From: Monoraphidium neglectum
Taxonomy: Eukaryota > Chlorophyta > Chlorophyceae > Sphaeropleales > Selenastraceae
Direction: 5' to 3'
Length of the DNA stretch: 28,141 nt
Assembly: GCF_000611645.1 (NCBI RefSeq)
Contig: NW_014013279.1
Coordinates: forward strand, 1-28,141
In this document: positions 1 to 11,058 of the stretch, piece by piece
Layout of the letters: every line of letters starts with the position of its first letter
How positions within the stretch are numbered: position 1 is the first letter of the stretch
Program-made: the position numbers and the translations under genes
The notes under the pieces: generated by a model
Databases searched by the model: none
Told to the model about the DNA's origin: nothing
The model's input: the letters and a program-made list of their open reading frames with translations, nothing else

Positions 1-166
1 AGGGGCGGAGGGGGCGGCCGGGGGTCAGGTGGGTGCGTCGGCTGGTCGCGGCACGGCGGTCCAGGAGGCGCGGGGTGCCGCGCGAGAGCCGCGCGGGCGC
101 GGGCCGGCGTGCGCCCGGCGGCAGGCCGCCGTCCGCAGGCGCGGGCCGGTTGTGGCGCGGGCGCAC

Positions 167-1149
167 CTCTTGGCGCACGCCGCGCAGTAGTGCTGCGGGC
201 AGCGGAAGAAGCTGCCGCCGGCGCCCATGTTGCTGAGCGGCAGCAACGCGGCGCACTTCAGGTGGTAGAAGCGCCCGCACCCCCCGGAGGAGCACTTGCG
301 CATTTTCAGGTCCTTAGGGTTCGTCCCGAAGCCGCCGCACACGAAGCAGCGCATGCGGCCCGAGTGGCACTCGGGGCAGAACCAGGGCTCCGCGTCGCCG
401 TCCGCGGCCGCGCAGCGCGCCGCGCCGCCGACGCAGCTGCGTAGGAGGGACAGGCGGACGGCGGGAAGGTGTGTGAGGTGGGGAGTCAACGGAACAAGGT
501 AAGGAGGCTTGTGCGGCCTCAGCTCTGCGGGCGACCATCCGTCATCCATGAGCCACGTGTACTGCGCCACACGCACCCAATGCGATCCAGCCCGCCCCGC
601 CCCGCCCCGCCCGCGAACCGCCGGCCAGCTCACGACATGTGGAACGAGCGTAGGCAGGGTCCTGCGCACAGGACCAGCGCCTCGTTGCCGGCGCGCTCGC
701 AGCTGCTGCATATGTCCGACAGCCAGCTCGTCATGTCCTTGCGGGGAAGCTTCTTGAGCCAGCGAACGCGGTACGACTCCTCCGTGACGCCCTTGACCCG
801 CTTCTTCTGCGGGTAGCGGGCGGCGGCGGCGGTGGGGGGCCGGGAAGGCGGGACGCGGCAGTGGGGGGAGGGTGTGCAGCGGGGGCCGCAGGGAAGCGGG
901 GTGCAGATTAGCCAGCTGCCGGGACAGGAGGGTGGAAGCAGGCTGGAAACAGGGTGGAAGCTGCGCGCCCCAGGACCTTGGGCGCGGCGCAGTGCGCTGC
1001 GCACGCGCGAGGGCGACCGGCTATGCCAGGCTGCAGGCCTGTCGCATGCACGCCCCCCAGGGCGCCCATGCGCGACCCTGCCGTCGCATGCGCGCGGCCA
1101 GATCACACCCGCGCATCAGCTCGGCGGGTCACCGGCAGCCCCGCTCACC
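167..1149 (-). CDS. Tandem PHD-finger chromatin protein, NSD/EDM2-like (partial, 3' end off window)
   Basis: Read on the minus strand as exons 1149-1124 (tentative 26-nt exon), 806-634 and 436-167; more exons must lie left of the window. The 634/633 donor (GTGAGC) and the acceptor at 437 join in phase to rebuild FHMSCVGG, so that intron is well supported. The first PHD finger has the C4HC3 order: CSSC, C-x3-C in LCAGPC, HMSC, CPEC. It is followed at once by a second finger: CFVC, C-x4-C, HLKC, then CPQH and CAAC. This paired arrangement, with FRCPQHYCAAC after the second finger, resembles the PHD pair of NSD histone methyltransferases and plant EDM2. Such fingers bind histone tails in the nucleus. 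No SET domain is visible because the gene is cut, so calling it a methyltransferase would be inference. The tiny upstream exon (KKYKPP, flanked by gcgcag and GTGAGC) fits the phase but is uncertain. Confidence 0.75.
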
Positions 1150-1954
1150 GGTGGCTTGTACTTCTTGGAAGGCCCTGCGCCTCGCGCGGGGTTGCTAGCT
1201 CCACGCATGAGGTGCTGCGGCAGCGCCGGCGCTTCGGCCACTGCAGCGCTCTGCAGCAGCTCGGCCGACCCAGAACGCATCTCGCACGCTGCAAGCTCGC
1301 TTCTTCCGGCCCTGGGGAAACGCGGGGACAATAATCAGTCCCTAGGTCTGCTTCAGGACTCGTCCTGATTCGCGCGCAGCCCCTCCAACGACAAGCATGA
1401 CACTAGCACCGCATGCAACGCTGGCCTGCACCTCCGACGTCGCACGTTGAGTCCCTCTAGACGATGCACAAACTTGCAATAACCGCGGTTGTCGGCGTCT
1501 GCCGAGCCCGAGCTGGCATGGCCCGCCCGATGGTGAATTGCCGAGCCGGCAACCACGCGCTGCCTGCCTTTCAACAAGATAAATGACCTAGAACCAATCA
1601 TATCAAGTGATCCTGCCGCTATGCGCCCATAAAGATCATCACCAGAATGGGGATAATCGCCCGGCCATCGCTACCCCAACAAGCGAGGTGGAAGAGAAAA
1701 CGCGATGGCGGGTCACACGCATCCAATGATGGTTTCTTGCACCACACGAGTTCGACCCCACCGTATTGGAATGCATGGCTGTGTGGGCGACTTCCAAGGA
1801 TGAGGGATTGCGGTTGTTACAGCATCCCGCGGTCGCCCGCTCCTGGAGCCATCCAGGCTCATGGGATATGACTTGGTAGCATCACCACGGGCGGTGTGAC
1901 AGATAAACAGACAAGTTACTCATGCCACAGCATCACTGCCATCGGCCCCGCATT

Positions 1955-1984
1955 CATAAATATTGTGTGTCCATAAATATTGTG
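1955..1984. repeat. Direct repeat of CATAAATATTGTG
   Basis: The 13-base word CATAAATATTGTG occurs at 1955-1967 and again at 1972-1984, separated by 4 bases. It is an AT-rich island in GC-rich surroundings. No function can be assigned. Confidence 0.8.
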
Positions 1985-2079
1985 GTCGTGTTGCTCCTTC
2001 GCCTCAGTCGACTCTGGCAGAGGGAAACAGGTGAGGACCAGCTTCCCAGCCACCTCCAGCATGTATGACCACCGACCCC

Positions 2080-2103
2080 TTGACTCCTTGACTCCTTGAC
2101 TCC
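2080..2103. repeat. Three tandem copies of TTGACTCC
   Basis: The octamer TTGACTCC is repeated three times without interruption. It lies in the gene-poor stretch between the diverging genes and could be a simple tandem repeat or a set of regulatory boxes; the sequence does not decide. Confidence 0.8.
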
Positions 2104-3885
2104 CAGGGGAAAGAATCACTAAGCAACAGCTGCGTCCAGGATTGGGGGCGTAACCTTCAACCGTGGTGGGACAAGATGTTTCACCCAAGTCGCCTGCACG
2201 CAGTGAGGCGAACTGCGTTACCGCGTGGTGCCTGAAGGAGCTCACCACTGTTGACACCCTCACTGCATTGTTGCACGCAGCAGTGTGCACAAAGCATGTG
2301 GGGGCTGCCACTCCACCGGACAAGAAGTATGCTTGGAATAACACCGGGCCCAAACGTGCGCGCTGGTGGGCCCAGCAGGTGTTGAGCGGCGGCTCGTCGT
2401 CATCTCACAGCACGATTGGATTCACTTCCGGAAGTGCAGCGTTTGGACAGTGGGATTAGATGGACCGCCTGTCCAGAAGGAGCGAGGCACCAGGGTTCGG
2501 AGAACCACCAGAAAGCAGGCACTCAGGTAGCAGCAATCCTGCCTCAGGGAAAGCGCAGTCGACGGGGCGCCGCGCAGGACCACTGCTCGACGACCCCAGG
2601 GCAGGGACCAGACCAGCTGCAAGCGTCTGCGCGTGGGCCCTTGGCCCGTGGCCGAGGTTGCGGACGGCACAGTGGTCTGTCTCTTGTACGGTGCGACTTT
2701 TGCGTGAGAGGCACGGAGGGGGCACACGAGGGATGCGGCGCCGCCCAGCGCGCTGCTGCCATTGCAGGTGGACGGGACGCACGCAGCTGGCGGGACCTCC
2801 TGATAGGTGCCGACTGCCGCGCCCTTTGCTGACGATGTGCGGCCTGAAGGGCGCGGCCCTAGCAGACAAGGAAGTCTGCCCTCGCTGGAAGAGTGGTCGA
2901 GGCTTCCAGTTGCGGTGGCGCACCCGCTCGGGGGTGTAATGTTTGAATCGCGCTGAGCTGGACAGCCAGGGCGCGAGCGCGCCAATGCCATGCTGGCAGC
3001 CGTCCTCGCCGGCCAAAAGCGCCTGCTGTTAGCCAGGGCGGCGGCATGCGGCCACGCAAGGGGGAAGGCGCAAGCAGGCGCTGCTGCCGACTGTGCGCTA
3101 CTGCTTGGCGCGCAGGGCCCCCATGCCCCGGCCACCCACTCACGGCATCGCCGCATGGCATGGTATACGAGGCAACTACAAGCACATTACTCCATGCTAT
3201 TGTTGGCGGCGCGTGCAGTTCTCATTCGCGTCCCAAGCTGTAATCTGGCACCGGAATGGGGTGAAGCCAACAGCTGTGCATCAACACCACCACCATCGGG
3301 CTGGGGTCGCAAGGAGTGGCTGCTGTCGCTCTGCATAGACGCTGCAGCTCCACACCTTTGACGCTGTCAGCCGTCACACTCTGCTCACTCCCAAGGTCCA
3401 AGCCGCAGCGGGGCTCGAAAGCAGCGCCCCAATGGCCTGCAGCAGGTGCGCCAGTCAGCAGTGGGTGTGGGCGCTGTGGCACCACCTGCTGCATGGCTGG
3501 GTGGTATCTGTGTTGGACCCAGTTGTTATGTACTACATGTTTCACACAACTGCGCGCCGCCTCCGCCTCCAGCCTCGGTGCAGAGCACAAAGCAGGTGGC
3601 CAGATCGATGCTGTATCAGCAGCGGCACAGTGGGGTATGTGGAATAACGACTGAGAACGTTTGTGCGATTGGTTTTCACAAGCATGGTTTACAAAGGTCC
3701 CTTTCTAACGGAATATTCCGTATACGCAACTACGGTACCGGTACTCCTGGTGCACTTCGCCGCCTCAATAAGACACCAGCCTGGCCAACTACAAAGCAAC
3801 CTAGGGTACGGTGTTCGCCCCCACCACCTCATCTTTGTCTCGGTCGACAGGGCGGCAGCGGCAGCGACCAAGGGCGCTCATTGCC

Positions 3886-5197
3886 ATGATGGGCGAGCGG
3901 CAGCGTCAGCAGCGCCCTGCAAAGCCTAAACAGGACCTTGGCGAACAGATTGAGGACCCCTCCAGCTTTGGAATGCGGGTGCGCAAGCATCCGCCGCCTG
4001 GACGCTGCTTCGCCCCGCCTCGCGCCGCCCGCCGCCGCCCGCCCCGCCGCCGAGCAGCCAGCCGGCGCCGCCGCCTGGCCACAACTCGCCTCGCGCGCCC
4101 GCTCCCACGTTTGCACACCCTCCCCTCCGCCAGGCCAAGCCGCGCGCGGGCAGCAAGCGCGGGCGTGGGGCGGCGAGGATGACTAGGCGCGGCAGGCGGC
4201 GCTGACTCACGACAGCAGCGTGCACACGGCAGGCGCGGCATGCAGCAGGATGAGGTCAACGCTGAGCTGGCGGCAGGTGACGGCGACAGCGATGGTGACG
4301 CCGGGCCAGGCAACCTGCGGATGAGACGGGGGTGGGGCTCGCAGGGGCGGAGGGACCCCGGGCACGCCCGCGCGCCGCGTGCGCACTTGGACCGAACCGC
4401 TCACCCGCCGCTGCGGCGCCGCAGCCGAGCACAATGACTTGGAACGGCTGCGTGGAAGGAGAAAGGGGGGGGGCGCGTCCTAGCAGGGGCGTGCCGTGGC
4501 CTTCTGGAGTTGCTGCAGTGCGGCCCTGCGGCGCGGCTCAGATTGTAAAGCCCGACCTGCAGGCGCCCCTAAAGCCAAAGGGTGCGCGAAGACCAAGCCT
4601 GCGGCCGGCCTGCGCCGCGCGCCGCGCGCCGCGCGCCGCGCGCCGCGCGCCGACCCCCTCTCTTGCGGCGCGCCCGCCCACGCAGACGAACGCGGGCGCG
4701 CAAACGCGGCGCTGCAGCGGCTGGTGGCGGGCGGCAGCAGCGAGGAGGGCAGCGGCGACGGCGAGGGGCGGCTCAGCGACAGCGACTCCCTTTGGGGCGC
4801 AGGGGGTCCGCAAGCGGCGTGCATCATGCCCGTCGCGTGGCACCAGACGCTGCTCTGCTTCAGGCAGCGCCACAAGGCAGAGGTCCGCGCCGCCGACCGC
4901 AACGCGCTCCGCCGCTTGTACGCGGCGCGGCAGCACTGCCAAGTGGCGCCCGAAGCGCTTTGGGATCTGGACCGCTCGGCGCCGCGCGAGCAGCGGCGGG
5001 CGGAACGGCAGCGGCGGGAGGAGGCAGGCAGCGGCGGCGGGCGCGAGCGCGGGCGTGGGGTTGTTTGGATCCTTTTCATTTACTGCGGCAGCAGCGGCGG
5101 GGGCGAGGGCGGGGCTTTGGGCGGCGGCGGTTGGTCAGCACGTGCAGGAGACCCAGCTAGCCTCTTGTTGCTTGTTTGCGGCTGGTCGGGGCCTTAG
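3886..5197 (+). CDS. Small basic protein of unknown function
   Basis: Not recognised. A phase-consistent model is 3886-3978, 4246-4331, 4519-4544 and 4686-5197, giving 238 residues. It starts at tandem ATGs (MMGERQRQQRPAK); the second exon is acidic (DGDSDGDAG). The last exon carries a Ser/Glu/Asp-rich patch (LSDSDSLWG), then a segment rich in Arg, Ala and aromatic residues (WHQTLLCFRQRHKAEVRAAD) and an Arg/Glu-rich helix-like stretch (REQRRAERQRREE). The third intron, 4545-4685, has a good donor (GTAAAG) and acceptor (cgcag) and would remove a period-7 repeat. If that intron is not spliced the frame still stays open and the protein is 47 residues longer. The end of the frame, after about 5060, turns hydrophobic and Gly-rich and may be UTR read through a missed splice. 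A TGTAA signal lies 226 bases after the stop. Confidence 0.5.
4612..4652. repeat. Period-7 GC repeat (GCCGCGC)n
   Basis: About five to six tandem copies of the heptamer GCCGCGC. Seven is not a multiple of three, so any change in copy number inside an exon would shift the frame. This favours the model in which the repeat lies in the intron 4545-4685 of the surrounding gene. Confidence 0.85.
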
Positions 5198-5422
5198 CAG
5201 CTGTGTTTTACCGGTATGTACCTTTTAATGCACGTATTGATGTCGTGCTGGACAATTGGGAGAAAGCTCTACATACCTACCACCCACCCCATCCAGTTTT
5301 TCCAACCGATGCGGTGTCCTGCATCCATGCGCTGCATGCAACTGCTTCGGTGAGCCATGGTCAAACACGGTGTGGTCATCATCCACTGCCCTCCTGCCTT
5401 GGCCTCCCCTTCTGAGTGATGA

Positions 5423-5427
5423 TGTAA
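5423..5427 (+). terminator. Polyadenylation signal TGTAA
   Basis: TGTAA is the usual chlorophyte poly(A) signal. This copy sits 226 bases after the stop at 5197, in a plausible 3' UTR. A five-base word occurs by chance, so position is the only support. Confidence 0.45.
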
Positions 5428-6238
5428 CTCATGTAGCAGTTGTATTATGTATATCCGATTCTGCTGGGCCCTGGCGGCCCAAGTGCCAACTAGGTCGGAG
5501 CGCGCCGCTGTTTACGTGATGCGATTGCAGCGCCCCCTGGGCTCCCGTCGACATCCGCCAGGGGGTTTCTGTGCAGCAGCTGATGCAGGGAAGGGCATTC
5601 TTTCGTATCGGGCTCCAGGGTGAAGGGCTCGCGCCCAATCAAGCCCAGGACAAGCCACCCTCGCGTCCCTCCACACACACCCAGCGGTCCAATAGATCAG
5701 TCTCGGCCACTACGCAGTGAATTCCGCCGCGCAGCGTGTGCGCTAGACATATTAAAATGCAAACGACGAGGCAGCTGGGTGCAAGGGCACGCCACTGCCC
5801 CCAACAAGTTTGGACCACCTCGGGGGCTCGTCGCCCCACCCTTCTGCGCGTAGCATCCCAGAGCGACGTGTGTTCAACGCGGACTACACCATTATGCGAG
5901 ACCGTGTCGGTCAGCAAGTCTCGTCGCACACAGGCAAGGCGCCGGTTGCAGGACGTCTTGCTGGGGACACGCGGCTTGTGCACAGCACCACAAGCCGCCG
6001 CAGCCGCGGGCTGCATGAGTGTGATTGTGCATGCAAGCCCGACACATTCGAGTGAACCCATTCGACGCACGTCTATGGCTGACCGCCCGGCAGTGCTCTT
6101 TGCAGCAACCGAAGCGCTGCAGTGCACGCATGCATGCCGCCGCAGAGATCCATGCAGCGAGCGCCCGCGGCGCCCGCCGTCAGCAGCACCCCACAGCCCC
6201 GCCACGCCTCCCATGCGGCAACATGCGAACCCCCCTAG
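5428..6238. other. Intergenic stretch, may hide 5' exons of the WD40 gene
   Basis: No domain is visible in any frame. The first sure WD40 exon begins at an acceptor (ccctag, 6238), so at least one upstream exon should lie here or further left. An ATG at 6075 opens a short alanine-rich frame (MADRPAVLFAATEAL), but I could not find a phase-0 donor joining it to 6239. Confidence 0.4.
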
Positions 6239-8077
6239 GACCCCGTGCTGCGCGCCAAGCTCAAGGCGCACTCGGCGTCACTCACAGCGGCGCTCGTCGT
6301 GGTGGACGAACCAGGTGGGCGCCCGCCCCGCCATGCTCCATGCCGCGCTCGCCGCCTGCGGCTGCCGCACGCCATAAGCTCACGCCGTGAGCGACCGCGG
6401 GAGCCCGACAGCCGCGCCGCGCGCCGCGCCTCATCGCCCCTCCTCAAGGGTTTAAGGAGATTGCCACCGCGAGTCTCGACAAGACCCTGGCGACCTGGCG
6501 GATCGAGGTGCGCGCGCGCGCTCGGCCCCGGGGCCCCCGCCACGCAGCCAGGCCCCGCCGGGCCACGGCCTGCCTCGTGGCCCCCTCCCAACGCGCCTGC
6601 GGCGGCGCACGGCCGCGCCCTCGACGCGCGACGCGGCGCTCAGCTGCTGCGCCCACCACCGCCGACAGCCCCTCCGGCTCACGCCCCCTCTACCGGGCCC
6701 GCGCCCTCGCCGCTCCTGCCGCAGCCCGACCTTGAAGTCCCGGCCATTGCGGCGCAGCGCAACGAGGTGGTGGGCGCCCCTGTCTTTGCCCTCGTCCCCG
6801 CCACCACGCCCGTCAGCAGCAAGCCCAGCGGCAGCAGCAGCCCCGGCGGCACGCTCGGCGCCGACAGCAGCGTCGGGCCGGTGTGGTGCGGCCTGGCGAC
6901 CAAGGAGATCGCCAGCTGGCAGCCGGGCAGCGCGGCGCTTTCAGAAAAGATCCGCATGAACGGCCACACGGGCTGGGTGCGGTCGCTGGCGACGAGCGGC
7001 CGCTACCTGCTGTCCTGCGGCTGCAACCACCTGCGCCAGTGGGACACCACGTACACCATCCCCAAGGAGGTGTCCTCGCACTCGCTGTTCACGGGCGACA
7101 TCCTCGCGATCGCGGCGGCGGGCAAGCGCGTGTTCACCGCCGGGGCAGACGGCAGCGTGCGCGCGTGGGCGCTGGGCAGCAAGGGGAAGGAGGGGCGAGA
7201 GGGGGAGCTGCGGGAGCTGGCCAGCCGGGAGAAGGCGCACGACGGGCGCGTGACGGCGCTGGCAGCGGCGGGCAGCCTGGTGTTCTCGGTGTCTTACGAC
7301 GGCCGCATCAAGGTGCGCGGGGGAGGGGCGCGTGTGTCTAGACGATAGCCTTGTTTGGAGTGTTCTCGGCTCAGGGTTGAGAGTGGTTCGGCTTTGCCAT
7401 GCGCAATGCTTTCATCTGCAGAGACGTTAAATGGCTTTTTTTGGTTTGTTGACGGCCGCAGCTAGGTTCGAGGGGGGGGGGCTGTCACGGGGGCGCCTCG
7501 AGGCGCAGCGGGTGTGCAGAACAGCAGGCGGTCAAAGGGGCGCGGGTTGCAGGTGGGACGCGGCGCGCCGCGTGCGGACTGCAGCGGCCTGCGCCGTCGA
7601 GCCTGCGCCCGCCTGGGGGCCGGGCGCCCTGCGGCCGCCGCGGCGCCTGTGCCAGGCCCGCGCCCATCTGCCCACCCCCCATTCTCTGCCCTGACGCGTC
7701 GCATGGGTGTCCCTTCTGAATTTCACCGCCTCACCCTTGAACTGCCGCCATTTCGGTCCACCAAGCCGCCTCCATCACCAAACCGCCGTCACCCCCAGGG
7801 CTGGGACGTGGAATCCCTGAACCTGGTCGTCAAGCGCTCCGCCGCCCACAACGGCGCGCGCGTGCAGTGCGCGGCCATCGGCGGCGACGGCCTGCTGTAC
7901 ACCGGCGGCGACGACGGCCTGGTGCGGCGGTGGGACCCCGTCGAGCTGCAGCCGATCGGCGAGCCGCTCGACGCCCACGGCGGCCACAGCGTGCGCGTGC
8001 TCGCTGCGGGCCGCGGCGGCGGGGACTGCCTCGTGTCGGGGGATGCAACGGGCGAGGTCGCGGTGTGGGCGGTGTGA
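6239..8077 (+). CDS. WD40-repeat beta-propeller protein (5' end unresolved)
   Basis: Exons 6239-6314, 6449-6507, 6725-7312 and 7799-8077 join in phase to 334 codons ending in TGA. At least six WD40 blades can be read: one rebuilt only by splicing (LKAHSASLTAALVV plus IATASLDKTLATWRIE), then NGHTGWVRSLATS...LRQWD, TGDILAIAAAG...VRAWALG, AHDGRVTALAAAG...IKGWD, AHNGARVQCAAIG...VRRWD and GGHSVRVLAAGRG...VAVWAV. A seventh blade and any N-terminal domain would lie upstream, since codon GAC at 6239 is preceded in frame by TAG within the acceptor. Between blades one and two is a Ser/Pro/Gly-rich linker (SSKPSGSSSPGGTLG). WD40 propellers act as protein-docking scaffolds; partner and compartment cannot be told. 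No TGTAA signal was seen close to the stop. Confidence 0.8.
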
Positions 8078-11058
8078 CGGGCGAGCCCGCGCGGTGCGGC
8101 GGCTGCGGCGGCGGCGGGTCTGGCTGCGGCGACCCTTCTGATCCTGGGGCATGGCCGGCGGCGTCCCGCGGGACTATCCCGCACGGAACTCACCCTCGCA
8201 GCGCGCGTTTTTTTTCTTCCCTGAGTCGCGCGTCGGCCTCATGCTCGGCACATAGCGACGACCTTGCAAGTTTTGAATCCGGGTTCGCCCCCGGGACTGC
8301 CCCGGATTGGCCGGGGGCATGGTTTGGGCGCTGCGCCGTCGCGCGCCCGACCGTGCGCCGGGCGGTCGCCGTCGCCCTGGCGTGGCAGTGCTGGGGACGG
8401 CGTTGCTCGCCTGTTGTTGCTGGCCAAGCGCGCGGATCGCCGCCCCAGCCCCACAGCACTGCTACACAGGCCTTATTTGTCGTCCCATCCAGGATGGTGT
8501 GTGTGTGGAACTGTGTGTGTGGATGTGTGTGTGCGTGTGTCAGTCCGGGCGCTCGCGCCGCCGCCACGCGCGGTGGCCATCTGCCTTCGTCCGTCTGGCG
8601 CCAAGCCCTCTTTGCTCCCCATGTTGCCCCCTCCCCGCTCCCGCCTTGGCGGCCCTTGCTCCAGCTGTTGTAGTGCCGATTGCCGGCGGATGCCTTTAGA
8701 GCCATGAGCCCTCGGGCCCCGCTAGACCTCAACGGATGGGAGCCAAAACCACAGCAGCGGCAGGCACGCACGCAGCCGCGCACGAGGCCGCCCGCGCGCG
8801 CCGCGCGGGCATCGGCGCCACCACAACACAGGCACCCGGCGCGCCCTGCCCCCCTCGCATTTCTGGATTGCCGCTCAAGGTTGCGCGGCGGGGCGCGCGC
8901 GGGCGCCCGGCCTCTCTTGCCGTCTATGCGCAGTTTGGGCCCGGGCTGGGGGCGTCCTGGCTGCCTTGGTGCGCCACCTTTCGCCTTTGCATCCCCCACC
9001 TCAATCCTCACCCCCGATTCATCTCACGGCCGGAAGGGCCGACCACCCATTGGCCTGGAGCCCCCGTCTTGGTCCCTGCTGCCGGAAAGGGCAAGGGCCG
9101 GGCGCTTGCCGCGCCCGCCTGGCACCCCGCGCGCGCGCCCGCGCGCGCGTTTGCTGTACTGTACTCGCCTCAGCGCCCCGGCGCCCGCCCCCGCCGCCGT
9201 CACTCGCCGACGCACAGCTGGGTGTGCGCAGCACGCAGCGCGCAGCCTGTTCACGTAGCATTTCCCTTTATGGCGGCCGCCTTGGGCGCTCTCCCCGCAA
9301 ACCCTGCGCGCCGCGCACGCGCACGCACCACGCGAGCCTCGTCATTGCTCCACGGGCGCTGTTTGCGGCCCTGCGTTCACCACGGCCGCCGCTGGCGCCA
9401 GGACTCTCCTCCCTTTCAGGGCCTGCTGCTGCCCTGACCGTTCAAAGAGGGATCAGCAGGAGCGATCTGGGTCGAGGGCCTTCCCGGCCCAACGCAAGCG
9501 CTCGCGCCCGCAGGAGCATATGGGTCCGGCTGAAGCTGCACCCACATGCCGCGAATCGGCGTCGTAAAGTGGCATTTCTAGACTCTAGATGTTTCAAACG
9601 CGTTGGCTGCGTTGCAGCTGACTCTTTAGAGAAGGAAGCCGCGGCAGTGAGGGCGCACCGGCCACATTGTGGGATGGCGTTTCCTTATGCGGGGCCTCCA
9701 GCCCCTCTCGCCGCGCCGGCCTGGGCGGCGGCGTGGGCATGAGGCAGCCATTACTGTGTGTAGGTTGTGCACGCGGGAGTTGAGCCGCTTGTCAGGCGCA
9801 CGGCAGGGCGGAGCGTCACCCGCCACCTCTGCAGGCCTGCGGCGAGCAGTGGCGCTCCATCCTTGGCGACTGGTAGTGTGCGTGTTTTCATCCCTTGACA
9901 ACACGCATGCCTTTATGGATGGGTTTGCTGATGCACCGGCAGGCCCACACGCATGCGCCATCATGGGGCGAACCCGGCGCCTCAGCCCCCCCCCCTCCGG
10001 GCCATCCATTGGGACAAGAGCTGCAGCGGCCTCTCATGCGACCTGCCGCGCCCGTCGCTCGTCCCAGGTGCAGAGCGGCCGACCTGCTGCAAGGAGTGAT
10101 TGCAAACCCCAACGCGTGCGAGCGCTGCCTGCCCCTTGGGGGTGGCCGCCCCGCGGCGTCATGTATCGTTGATCTGTACTCGACTCACAAAAGCACAACA
10201 CGCACCTCACGTATTCGCCACCACCGCCGCCGTCACCGTCGCCGTCGCAGCAGAGCAACTTCCCTTTGATGCAAGCGTGCCGTTTGTGTATCGCGCCGGG
10301 GCCTACAATACACGTGCATGTTGTCACCCCATCGTTTGCCGCCCGCCCGTTGATTTGCGCGCGCATGTCCTTCGCGCGCCCCGGTGCTTAGAAACTGGCA
10401 GATCCCCTCGGCAAACGCTCGTCGTTACGTTTTGCCGTTGATCCGAGTAATCCGCGCAGGAAAGTGGCACTGATGCATCTGGCTGCCTTGTGCAGGGAAA
10501 ATGCTGCTTGCTGCTGTTTGCTCTGTCACGGAAGGGCAGATTAGCCCCCCCTCCCACCCACACACACACCCCTTTGATGCCAGCTGGTGGCATGGCCTGG
10601 TGAGGTTCTTGTCAAAGGCAAGGGGGTGCGAGCGAATTCTCTGCAAAACACCGGCAGTTGGGATTGATGCGCGAAAAATGTAGTTGCCCAGGTGCTTGTT
10701 GGCGCGCCCAACCTCCTGTTGCGTGCCGGGTGCGTCAGAGCTGGCAACTTGGGTGGTTTGGCGACGCCAGGTAATGCGCTTACCTCCGGCTGGCCAGCCA
10801 CAGCTTCCAGGTTGCTCCTCATTTATTCAAGTGCGTCCTGGCTGTCCCTATACATGCATGTCGATGCAATCGAGCGCTGACAGGGCACGTCTAGATTCGT
10901 AATGAGCATGTGGCCCCCGTGCGCATCACATTTGCGCACGTGGGTTTCCAACCATATACGGATACCTTGCAGCTGATTTGATCGTGAACGGGAACTTTTA
11001 CGAAGTGTGCATCGAGCGAAGCCAGCCCTTTCGATCTATAGTTTTGTACACAGCCACT
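8078..11058. other. Three-kilobase stretch without a convincing gene
   Basis: GC-rich up to about 9550, then more mixed. Many overlapping open frames exist only because stops are rare at this GC level; none shows a domain, a splice-consistent exon chain or a transit peptide. A short TG-rich tract lies near 8497-8540. The last few hundred bases should hold the promoter and 5' UTR of the gene starting at 11059; no clear TATA box was found there. Confidence 0.45.

Larger units (their letters stand above)
1150..3885. other. Stretch without a convincing gene
   Basis: Composition drops toward a less GC-rich, non-coding look from about 1350 to 3850. Open frames here, including a minus-strand one at 2422-3156, show no recognisable domain, no codon bias like the neighbouring exons and no paired splice sites. 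The stretch probably holds the promoter and 5' exons or 5' UTR of the minus-strand PHD gene and the promoter of the plus-strand gene at 3886, since the two diverge. Short direct repeats occur at 1955-1984 and 2080-2103. Confidence 0.5.

Noticed and set aside
2422..3156. 244-residue open frame on the minus strand
   Set aside because: No domain, composition unlike the coding exons nearby, and overlapping open frames of similar length on both strands; expected by chance in GC-rich DNA.
8268..8305. Sequence resembling a tRNA T-arm (gaatccgggttcgcc)
   Set aside because: No acceptor stem, D-arm or anticodon arm could be fitted around it.
8190..9011. 273-residue minus-strand open frame in the region after the WD40 gene
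   Set aside because: Arg/Ala/Gly-rich low-complexity content with no motif; runs through a TG-rich tract and has equally open frames opposite it.
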